61,701 bases of DNA from Acidobacteriota bacterium (GTDB lineage: Bacteria > Acidobacteriota > Blastocatellia > Pyrinomonadales > Pyrinomonadaceae), in the NCBI GenBank assembly GCA_020200135.1, contig JAIVJI010000094.1:22250-83950 (forward strand), in the 5' to 3' direction. Numbering within the stretch: the first letter of the stretch is position 1; each line of letters starts with the position of its first letter. Position numbers and translations under genes: made by a program. Of this stretch, positions 54,753 through 61,701 are shown in pieces. The notes below the pieces were generated by a model that was not told where the DNA came from, did no database searches, and worked only from the letters and a program-made list of their open reading frames with translations.

Positions 54753-57700
54753 TCACGGCGAGAAATCACGCGCGCGTGCGCGCTGGGTCGCCGCCTGCCG
54801 CCAGCGCTCGCGCGACTGCCTGAGCCAGCGTGCGCGGCTCTGCCGCCTCTGCCGCGCGTGTTGCGACACCTGCGTCCCGCGGCCGCGCTTCGAGACGGCG
54901 CGGGACGCGTTCTGCCTTCTCGCGGCGGGCGCGGAGCGCGGCGCGACGCCTGGCGTGTGCGAGGCGACGGGGCCGGCCTGCGTGCCGCTCGGCGCGGGGG
55001 CCTGTGCCGGCTGGGCGGAGCGCGCGCGCGCCTGCTCCTCGGGCGTCAGCGAGAGCATGTAGCGGACGAGCAGGCGCGCGTGGTCGCCCTTGTACTCGGC
55101 CGCGGAGGGCGGGAGCGGGCCGTTGAAGACCCAGCGGTCGCCGTCGCGCTTGAACAGCTCGGACGGCATCGCCGTCCCCGGCATGATGCGCTGCGGGTCG
55201 AGCAGCCAGCGGAACGTCCAGTCCTCCTTGAGGCGCTCGCCGGCCTGTAGGAAGTTGGGCGCGGTCGCGGTCTGGTCGTGGCCCGGGTCGCCCGTCATGT
55301 GGCACTTCAGGCAGGGCGCGGCCTGCGAGGTGAAGAGCGCACGGGCCAGGTCTCGCTCCTCAGGCGTCAGCGGCTCCAACTGCTGCTTGATGTACGGCTC
55401 CTGCTGCGCCGAGACGGCGAGGAAGAAGCGCACGAGCGTGCGCAGCTCGTTCGGCGAGAAGTTGAAGGTCGGCATGCGCGCGCGCAGGTACGTGCGGACG
55501 CCGTTGCGATTCTCGCCCGGCTGCTGCAAGAGCTTGCCCATCACCTCGCCGCCCGGCGGCGGCGTCTGCTGCGGCTGCGCCCCGGCCTGCGCCGCGCCGC
55601 TTCCGGGCCCGGCCGCGCCTTCGCGCAACTCCTGCGGCGGCGTGCCCGGCCCCGACTGGCGGTTCGAGGCGCTCCCGCGCCCGACGTTGCTCTCGGGCGG
55701 TCGCTGCGCGGGCTTGCCGCCGTGCGCGGCGAGGTCGATGCCCTCGGAGTAGCCGCTCAGGGAAGGGTCGGCGAGGAAGCGCAGCAGCCAGTCGGGGTCT
55801 ACGCGCGCGCCCTCGGTCATCAGCCCCGGCGGGAGCTGGTCTGGGCCGAGCTGCATCTCGCCGAGCGTGCCGCCCGGCTGGTACAGCGGCAGCCCGTAGA
55901 GCACGGAGCGCTGCCCGACCTGCACGGCGTGACAGCCCATGCAGTTGTACTTCTTGATGACCCACCAGCCGTCCTGAATCGCCTTCTGCTGGTCGGTCGG
56001 GTTGTAGAACATCGCCGCGGGGACGTTGGCCCCCTCGCGGCCGACGCTGCCGATGAGGAGCGTCGTCAGCGCGGTCTTCCACTCGGGCTTGAGGAAGGGC
56101 TTCGGCATCCGCAGGTGCTCGCGCGGGTCCTTCTCCTTGCCGAGGTCGTAGATGCCCGGCTCTTCCAGCTTGTGCTCGAAGAAGCCCTTGTGGTTGTACC
56201 AGGACTTGTGCTCCTTGTCCTGGCGCGTGGCCCCGCCCCCGCTCGCGCTCCCGCCCGCGCCCCCGCCGCCGTGGCCGTTAGCAGCCGGGCCTTCGGCGCC
56301 GGGCGCGTACGGCTCCTCGCCGTGCTCGGCCGGGTGCGTCAGCCGCGCGAAGTCGAGACGCTCCAACGGGGTCGCGCCCTCGGCGGTCAGCTCCTTGCCG
56401 ATGCGCTGCTCGTCCTCGAAGCCGCGTATCTCGTGGCAGCCGGCGCAGCCGTACGCCTTGATGAGCGTCTTGCCCTTCTCGGCGAGGCGCCTGTCGTCCA
56501 TGTAGGAGGCGTCCGGGTACTGCGCCGCCGGCGCGAGCGAGACGAGGTAGGTGGCGATGTCGCGCGCGTCCTGGTCGGAGAGGCGGAAGTTCGGCATCAC
56601 CGTCATGTTCTGGACTTGCAGCTCCGCGCCGTCGTTGGGGCAGCGCGAGTGCCTGACGGTGTCGAAGGTGAACGGCTTGCCGTGCTTGCGGTAGTCCTCG
56701 GGCGTCAGGTCGCGCTTCTCCTTCGGGCAGTAGGGCGCCCAGCGCTCGCGCGGGTTGTGCACCCAGCGGACGACGTAGTCGTAGTTCGACTTCTGCCCGA
56801 CCTTCGTCAGGTCGGCCGCGAACTCGCCCCCGATTTTCTGGTCGCCCTCGCCGATGGAGTGGCAGGCCAGACAGCCGCGCGTCTTGAACAGCTCCTCGCC
56901 GTGGCGCGCGTCGCCCTGCGGCTGCGGCTGGACGCGCCCCTCGTAGGCCGACTGCCAGAGATAGGCGGCGATGGACTTGCGCTCCTCGTCCTGCATCGAG
57001 GCGGGGACGATGTTGCCGCGCGCCGTGTCGTTCTTGCCCGACAGGTACCAGTAGGTCGGCATCTTCGTGCCGGGGCGGAACGCCTGCGGGTCCTTGAGCC
57101 ACTCGGGTATCCACTCCTTGCGGAGCTTGAGGCGCACGTCCTTCAGGTTCGGCCCGACCTTCTTCTGGTCCTGCATCAGGTAGCGCGCCTGCGTGTTGAG
57201 CTGGTCGATGCGCGCTTCGAGCTGGCTGTTGCTGACGATGAGGCTCTCGGCGCGCGCGAGCAGCCCCTGCGCCCTCTCGTCCGAGACGCCGGGCGCGGAC
57301 GACTCCGCCCGCGCGACCTTCGCCTCGCGCTCGTTCTCGGTCGCCTCGTCTTCGAGCTGCTGGACGAGCTGGCGCGTGTTCGAGAGCGCGTCGGTCTCGC
57401 GGTCGAAGCCCTCGTAGCGGTGGCAGCCGACGCAGCCGCGCTCGTAGTAGAGGTCTTTGCCGCGGTTGAGCACGCCCGCGCCCTGGAGCACGCGGTCGCC
57501 GGCGTGGCACTGGTTGCAGCCGGCCTCGGTGTTCTCCTTCTGGAAGAGCGGGTGGAGCCAGTACTTGTGCCGGCCGTGCCCCTTCTCCTCCGAGGTGGTC
57601 GCGCGCCCGTTCCCCCAGTGACAGCTCGCGCAGCCGAACTTCTCGGGGTCGTGAATCCTGAGCAGCTCGCTCGAAGGGTGGCTGACGAAGGCGCGCGCGA

Positions 57701-58628
57701 GCCGGTCGGGGCGGCTGCGGCGGCCGCGCCCCGCCGGCATCATGTCCGAGGCGCGGATGTTGATGGGCTGGCGGATGCCGAGGTGGCACGACTCGCAGCG
57801 GTCGACCATCTGGTCGCCGTTGACGTTGAGCTGCTTCATGCCGTAGTCGAAGTCTTCGAGCGAGGCGCGCAGCGTCCTCACCGTCTGCTCGGTCGCCGCG
57901 GTGACGTTGTTCTTCAGGTACTCGTCGCGCTGGCGTTCGAGGTCGCTCGCGGGCTTCAGCAGCTCGCCCTTCTCGGCGAGCAGGCGCCCCTTCTCGTCCT
58001 TGAGCGAGACGTACTGCGTCTCGAGCTCGGTGAAGTCCATCTCGCGCCGCTCGGTGCGCTCGCCCTTCTCGTCGAGCGGCATGACGACGACCGACTTCTT
58101 CCCCTTCATCTCCTCCAGGTCGCGGCGCACGTCCTCGCGGTCGTCGTCGTCCGCCTGCTCGACATTGTAGCTGGCAACCGTGATGCGTCCGCGCCGGTCC
58201 TGGAACTCGTCGGAGATGGCGCCCAGCCGCGCGTCGATGAAGGCGACCTGGCGGTCGATCTCGGCCTGCCTGGGGCGCGCCTGCTCGCGCGCGGCGCGCG
58301 CCTCCGCTTCGAGCCGCTGGTACTCGGGACGCTTCTTGACCTCCTCCTCCGACTCGAAGCCGCGCTTCTCCAGCCGCTCCAGATAGCGGTCGAAGCGCTT
58401 GACGAAGGACTGCTGGTACGACTTCCACGGGCGCATCCCGTAGACCTCGTCGTAGAGCGACCAGACGAGCACGCCCGTCAGCAGCAGCGCCGAGATGAGC
58501 ATGACGGCGCTCGTCGAGCGGCTCGTGATGGGGTCGGGGGCCGGGGCGTCCGGCTGTTCACGTCTCGCCAGCTTGTCGGTGTCAGGAGTCTCAGCCACGG
58601 GTTTCGATCCTCCGCTCTCGCGTGTCAC
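54753..58628 (-). CDS. Giant octahaem cytochrome c of the bc-type complex
   Basis: 1,291 residues. An N-terminal membrane helix (about 40-60) precedes a coiled-coil region (about 65-260). Eight CxxCH haem motifs then follow: 278, 333, 371, 399, 586, 728, 896 and 1106. Several class I cytochrome-like Met motifs (KMPTYW, MPNFRLSD, RMPTFNF, AMPSEL) follow them. Gly/Pro-rich linkers separate the later modules. GTG 58628 starts 1 nt after the cytochrome b C-half stop, so the two are co-translated. It probably links cytochrome b to the oxidase. No such protein of this size is standard in bc complexes. Confidence 0.88.
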   Translation of the reverse strand: MTRESGGSKPVAETPDTDKLARREQPDAPAPDPITSRSTSAVMLISALLLTGVLVWSLYDEVYGMRPWKSYQQSFVKRFDRYLERLEKRGFESEEEVKKRPEYQRLEAEARAAREQARPRQAEIDRQVAFIDARLGAISDEFQDRRGRITVASYNVEQADDDDREDVRRDLEEMKGKKSVVVMPLDEKGERTERREMDFTELETQYVSLKDEKGRLLAEKGELLKPASDLERQRDEYLKNNVTAATEQTVRTLRASLEDFDYGMKQLNVNGDQMVDRCESCHLGIRQPINIRASDMMPAGRGRRSRPDRLARAFVSHPSSELLRIHDPEKFGCASCHWGNGRATTSEEKGHGRHKYWLHPLFQKENTEAGCNQCHAGDRVLQGAGVLNRGKDLYYERGCVGCHRYEGFDRETDALSNTRQLVQQLEDEATENEREAKVARAESSAPGVSDERAQGLLARAESLIVSNSQLEARIDQLNTQARYLMQDQKKVGPNLKDVRLKLRKEWIPEWLKDPQAFRPGTKMPTYWYLSGKNDTARGNIVPASMQDEERKSIAAYLWQSAYEGRVQPQPQGDARHGEELFKTRGCLACHSIGEGDQKIGGEFAADLTKVGQKSNYDYVVRWVHNPRERWAPYCPKEKRDLTPEDYRKHGKPFTFDTVRHSRCPNDGAELQVQNMTVMPNFRLSDQDARDIATYLVSLAPAAQYPDASYMDDRRLAEKGKTLIKAYGCAGCHEIRGFEDEQRIGKELTAEGATPLERLDFARLTHPAEHGEEPYAPGAEGPAANGHGGGGAGGSASGGGATRQDKEHKSWYNHKGFFEHKLEEPGIYDLGKEKDPREHLRMPKPFLKPEWKTALTTLLIGSVGREGANVPAAMFYNPTDQQKAIQDGWWVIKKYNCMGCHAVQVGQRSVLYGLPLYQPGGTLGEMQLGPDQLPPGLMTEGARVDPDWLLRFLADPSLSGYSEGIDLAAHGGKPAQRPPESNVGRGSASNRQSGPGTPPQELREGAAGPGSGAAQAGAQPQQTPPPGGEVMGKLLQQPGENRNGVRTYLRARMPTFNFSPNELRTLVRFFLAVSAQQEPYIKQQLEPLTPEERDLARALFTSQAAPCLKCHMTGDPGHDQTATAPNFLQAGERLKEDWTFRWLLDPQRIMPGTAMPSELFKRDGDRWVFNGPLPPSAAEYKGDHARLLVRYMLSLTPEEQARARSAQPAQAPAPSGTQAGPVASHTPGVAPRSAPAARRQNASRAVSKRGRGTQVSQHARQRRQSRARWLRQSRERWRQAATQRARARDFSP

Positions 58629-58629
58629 C

Positions 58630-59739
58630 TCAGACGTTGAACCAGGGAGTGACCCAGATGTACTTGATCGTGAACGCCAGGCGCAGTATGAGCTTCACGG
58701 GGAAGAGCCACAGCACCGAGATGGCGAAGAACTGGAAGGTCAGGTACTGGAGGATGCTGGTGCGCTCCAGCAGCTTCTTCTCGAATTCGCCCGAGCGCGA
58801 GGCCCAGTTCCAGAACGCCCTGAAAGACTTGAAGTCCGAACGCTCCAGCCCCCTCCGCAGCATCAGCCAGTGGAAGAAGAGCCCGCCGGCGACGAAGATG
58901 AAGCCGACGACGAGGGCGCCGAAAATCTCCTTGAAGGGCGAGGTGTTCAGGAACGGCAGCCCATAGAGGGCGATGATCTCGTGCAGGTCGCGGTTGCGGT
59001 CGAAGACGACGGCGTTATGGTCCCAGGTCTGCCCCGGCCAGAACCAGATCCAGCCCGGCCCCCGGATGAACGTCCCGATGATGATGAGGATGATCCACAT
59101 GAAGAACCCCCACATGAACATCGAGACGGCGAAGCGGCGCTGCCGCCACGAGTAGTAGCCGTTCCCCAGCGGGTTCGAGTCCACGTACGGGAAGACCATC
59201 AGCCCGACGACGAGGAGGCCCGGCATCACCACGCCCGCGATCCACGGGTCGAAGTAGACGAGCATCTCCTGAAGCCCGAGGAAGTACCACGGCGCCTTCG
59301 AGGGGTTCATCGTCAGGTTGGGGTTGGCCGGCTCTTCGAGAGGCGCGTTGAGGAGGATGGACCAGGCGAAGAGGATGACGGTGACGATGATGGCGGCGAG
59401 GAACTCGACGCGGACGAGGTAGGGCCAGACGTGTATCTCGCGCGCCCAGCCCGGCCGCCACGGGTGCGTCTTGCGGTGGTGCGTCTTGGCGAGCGCCGGG
59501 TCCTCTTCGAGCGTCTCGACGAGCTGGTCGTTCTCCTTCGACTGCTTGAGCCCGAGCCAGGTGAAGAAGATGACGAGCGGGATCATCCCGACGATGGGGA
59601 CGTTGTCCGGCGCCGAGCTGATCTTCCAGAGCTGCCCCCAGTCCTCGACCATCAGCGCCAGCACGCCGACCACGGCCAGTGACCCGACCAGCCACAGCAG
59701 CCACCTGTTACTGCGGGGCCGCTCGATTGCCATTGCCAT
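58630..59739 (-). CDS. petD: Cytochrome b C-terminal half (subunit IV-like), extended
   Basis: 369 residues. An N-terminal helix precedes a loop (to about residue 100), then REIHVWPYLVRVEFLAAIIV and the Qo-site region SKAPWYFLGLQEMLVYFDPW (the usual PEWY is replaced by APWY). Further helices run to LRLAFTIKYIWVTPWFNV. Split cytochrome b (b6/subunit IV type) with a long C-half is seen in non-photosynthetic relatives. It ends 2 nt before the octahaem gene. Confidence 0.9.
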   Translation of the reverse strand: MAMAIERPRSNRWLLWLVGSLAVVGVLALMVEDWGQLWKISSAPDNVPIVGMIPLVIFFTWLGLKQSKENDQLVETLEEDPALAKTHHRKTHPWRPGWAREIHVWPYLVRVEFLAAIIVTVILFAWSILLNAPLEEPANPNLTMNPSKAPWYFLGLQEMLVYFDPWIAGVVMPGLLVVGLMVFPYVDSNPLGNGYYSWRQRRFAVSMFMWGFFMWIILIIIGTFIRGPGWIWFWPGQTWDHNAVVFDRNRDLHEIIALYGLPFLNTSPFKEIFGALVVGFIFVAGGLFFHWLMLRRGLERSDFKSFRAFWNWASRSGEFEKKLLERTSILQYLTFQFFAISVLWLFPVKLILRLAFTIKYIWVTPWFNV

Positions 59740-59770
59740 GACAGACTCTCCGTTTATTGACCAGGGCTGT

Positions 59771-59841
59771 TAGCTTCCGGCCGTCGGCTCTCGCCGCGCG
59801 CCTTTTCGCCCCGGCTAGCGGCCGAGGGCCGACGGCCAGCT
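59771..59841. repeat. Heptad repeat pair H, GGCCGNN units
   Basis: The left arm (59771-59795) has GGCCGTC, GGCTCTC. The right arm (59816-59841) has AGCGGCC, GAGGGCC, GACGGCC. The arms are imperfect inverted copies between the two cytochrome b genes, and the right arm touches the stop of the N-half gene. Confidence 0.65.
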
Positions 59842-60773
59842 CACTTCTTCGCCGCCTTCATCTCGGATTCGAGCATGACGGGCGCGGGGCCCGAGATGCC
59901 TCCGTCCTTGCGTATGCGCCAGAAGTGGACGGCCATGAAGAGCGAGGCGACGACGGGGATGCCGATGCAGTGCCAGATGTATGAACGCAGCAGCGCGTTG
60001 GCGTCCACGATGGAGCCGCCGAGCAGCCCGAAGCGCACGTCGTTGAAGGGCGTCATCCCGAGCTGCGGCCCGAACGGGCCTTCGCTGCCGAACCCCGGCG
60101 TGGCGCGCGCCATGTTCGTCCCCACCGTCACGGCCCAGAAGCCGAGCTGGTCGTCGGGCAGCAGGTACCCCGTGAACGAGAGCAGCAGCGTCAGCACCAG
60201 CAGCACCACGCCGACGCACCAGTTGAACTCGCGCGGCCGCTTGTAGGAGCCCGTCAGCACGACGCGGAACATGTGGAGCCACGTCGTGATGATCATCAGG
60301 TGCGCCGCCCAGCGGTGCATGTTCCTGAGGAGCTTGCCGAACGGCACGTCGTGTTCGAGGTAGAGGATGTCGCGGAACGCCTGCACCTTCGTCGGGTGGT
60401 AGTAGAACATGAGGAGGATGCCGGTGAAGGTCAGCACGATGAAGAGGTAGAAGGTGATGCCGCCCATGCCCCACGTGAACGAGTAGCGCGTGGCGTCGCG
60501 GTTGATCTTCGCCGGGTGCAGGTGGAGGAAGACGTTCGAGAGGATGGCCAGGCTTCGGTTGCGCGGGTCCGAGCGGTCGTGCGAGACGCGGAAGATGGAC
60601 TTCCAGAGCTGCGTCTGCTGCGGGTCCTTGTAAGTCTTGGCCTCGGCCTCGGCGCGCTCCTTGAGCGCGAGGCCCTGCGCGCGCGCGCGCGCCACCACCC
60701 CGGCCGCGCCCCCGCGCTTCAAACCCTGCGACTGCTGGCCGTCGCCGTTCTCGTCGGGTCGTTCAGGCTCCAT
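59841..60773 (-). CDS. petB: Cytochrome b N-terminal half (b6-like)
   Basis: 310 residues. A charged N-terminus (about 1-75) precedes four membrane helices. Haem ligands are in NMHRWAAHLMIITTWLHMFR and SYIWHCIGIPVVASLFMAVH (His pairs 13-14 residues apart). LPDDQLGFWAVTVGTNMA matches the Qi/Qo region of cytochrome b6. It forms the quinol-oxidising core with the C-half and Rieske protein. Confidence 0.93.
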   Translation of the reverse strand: MEPERPDENGDGQQSQGLKRGGAAGVVARARAQGLALKERAEAEAKTYKDPQQTQLWKSIFRVSHDRSDPRNRSLAILSNVFLHLHPAKINRDATRYSFTWGMGGITFYLFIVLTFTGILLMFYYHPTKVQAFRDILYLEHDVPFGKLLRNMHRWAAHLMIITTWLHMFRVVLTGSYKRPREFNWCVGVVLLVLTLLLSFTGYLLPDDQLGFWAVTVGTNMARATPGFGSEGPFGPQLGMTPFNDVRFGLLGGSIVDANALLRSYIWHCIGIPVVASLFMAVHFWRIRKDGGISGPAPVMLESEMKAAKK

Positions 60774-60910
60774 GACCTCGTCTCCTGCTCGGCTGATTTA
60801 CGGCGCCGCGCGGGCGGCGCACCTTTACGGCGACCGGTTCACACGTTTCAGACTGCTTCCCCACTGGTCTGAGCGCCATCTCGAAGCCGCGCGCCGCCGC
60901 CCCCGCCACT

Positions 60911-61701
60911 TCACGCGATGGGGAGGTACGAGCCCGCCTCGTCGAACTGATCGACCTTGCCCTTCTCGCGGAGGAAGAGCGTGTTCGTGTCCACGACGAC
61001 CTGCCCCGTGGCGTCGATCGAAACTTTGGCGCGATCCATCGGGCGCGGCGCCGGGCCCTCGAAGTTGATGCCCTCGCTGTCGTAGCCGCTGCCGTGGCAC
61101 GGGCACTTGAACTTGTTCTCGCTCGCCTTCCAGTCGGGCGTGCACCCGAGGTGCGTGCAGACGGCGCGGATGACGAAGAGCCGCTCGGTGTTCTTCACGA
61201 CCCAGATGCGGTACTGCTGCTGCCACTTGGTGTCGACGCCGAGCGAGTAGTCGCCGGGGAAGCCGATCCGGAAGATGCTCGACGGCTCGAAGATGGCGCG
61301 GGGCAGGAAGAAGCGCAGGACGCTGAGCCCCATCACCGCGGTGAAGGAGCCGACGACGCCCCAGACGATGCGCCGGCGGAACTTGTTGACGGGCGGGTCG
61401 GGGGCGGTCTGCACCAGAGGCCCGGCGGGCGGCCTCGCGGCGACGGCCCTGGCGACGCCCTTGTTGACTTCGGCCGTCGGCGTCGAAGAGGTCTTCGACG
61501 CGCCGGAGGCGGGCGCGACGCGCGCGGCCGGCGGCGTGGCGGCCGGGAAAGACTTTCCGGGGGCGTCGCCCGCGGGCGCGTCCGCGGCGACCGTGCCCGA
61601 AGAGGCGCGGCGCGCGGGCGGCGTGACGGGGGTCTTGGGCGTGGCGGCGGGCGTAGGCGGCGTCTCGCGCGTGGAGGTGTCGCCCCTCGCGGCGGCGAGC
61701 A
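60911..61701 (-). CDS. petA: Rieske iron-sulphur protein with Ala/Pro-rich N-terminal extension, 5' end cut
   Basis: At least 263 residues; the frame is open to the right edge of the window. The Rieske core has CTHLGC and CPCHGSGYDSEG, ligating [2Fe-2S] by two Cys and two His. A membrane helix (VVGSFTAVMGLSVLRFFL) precedes it. About 95 residues of Ala/Pro/Thr-rich sequence precede the helix (segments such as RETPPTPAATPKTPVTPPA), far longer than usual. GTG 61414 would give a normal 167-aa protein; since the frame is open and biased throughout, the longer form is favoured but not certain. Confidence 0.85.
   Translation of the reverse strand, partial: LAAARGDTSTRETPPTPAATPKTPVTPPARRASSGTVAADAPAGDAPGKSFPAATPPAARVAPASGASKTSSTPTAEVNKGVARAVAARPPAGPLVQTAPDPPVNKFRRRIVWGVVGSFTAVMGLSVLRFFLPRAIFEPSSIFRIGFPGDYSLGVDTKWQQQYRIWVVKNTERLFVIRAVCTHLGCTPDWKASENKFKCPCHGSGYDSEGINFEGPAPRPMDRAKVSIDATGQVVVDTNTLFLREKGKVDQFDEAGSYLPIA

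Noticed and set aside
54753..58628. Octahaem tetrathionate or nitrite reductase
   Set aside because: Haem spacing is irregular, class I-type Met motifs are present and no CxxCK site is seen; the context is a cytochrome b operon.

Overview
The window is high-GC bacterial chromosome with genes packed on both strands, many 1-4 nt stop/start overlaps and frequent GTG/TTG starts. The gene content (yicC-gmk-rpoZ, an A-type oxidase locus with tandem subunit III genes, a split cytochrome b with a giant multihaem cytochrome c, SPATA20-like thioredoxin protein, small lmo0937-type membrane proteins) suggests an aerobic heterotroph, most likely an Acidobacteriota member close to Blastocatellia. That placement is an inference from gene content; there is no rRNA or other marker here. 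I saw no rRNA, tRNA or CRISPR array.

Layout. 1-7984 (minus): a truncated secreted protein, then a peptide-modification-like locus: HTTM membrane protein, single-helix membrane protein, PqqD-like protein, radical SAM/SPASM enzyme, HPr-kinase-like P-loop protein, a 61-aa candidate precursor peptide with a perfect Shine-Dalgarno and TTG start, an STN-domain exported protein, a NTP_transf_5-type nucleotidyltransferase and an O-methyltransferase. 8062-16069 (minus): sigma-54 response regulator and membrane histidine kinase, OmpA-type coiled-coil protein, a tiny membrane protein, a beta-propeller-like exported protein and a broken OmpR-type regulator. 16185-20060 (plus): MsbA-like ABC exporter, yicC, gmk, rpoZ behind a good sigma-70 promoter. 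20169-25026: ETF-ubiquinone oxidoreductase, thioredoxin-domain protein, ribonuclease D.

25107-27918 is a complete 2,796-bp IS1595-family element with 26-bp perfect terminal inverted repeats and an 8-bp target duplication. It carries a four-gene passenger operon including a DUF433/DUF5615 (antitoxin/PIN-like) pair. 28029-44517 holds an HD-GYP/GAF/GGDEF protein, the pyruvate dehydrogenase genes pdhA-pdhB-pdhC, a broken EamA transporter, a CDF metal transporter, mutS with a nuclease-like partner gene, a low-complexity secreted protein, an FtsH-like protease and stress/small membrane proteins.

44885-61701 is a respiratory locus, nearly all minus strand. It reads Rieske protein, cytochrome b N-half, cytochrome b C-half, a 1,291-aa octahaem cytochrome c, a copper-protein-like lipoprotein, haem O synthase, oxidase subunits II, I, III, III and IV, then small accessory proteins, DUF420 and a HEAT-repeat protein. 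Together they would carry electrons from quinol through a bc-type complex and the octahaem protein to an A-type haem-copper oxidase.

Two window-wide patterns stand out. First, at least eight intergenic gaps carry arrays of 7-bp tandem repeats whose sequence differs from locus to locus, but which are always arranged as two inverted arms; several adjacent genes take their stop codon from an arm. Second, four genes show small frame-breaking indels (response regulator, EamA transporter, oxidase subunit IV with an exact 19-bp tandem duplication, Ser/Gly-rich secreted protein). This is either real decay or an assembly problem.
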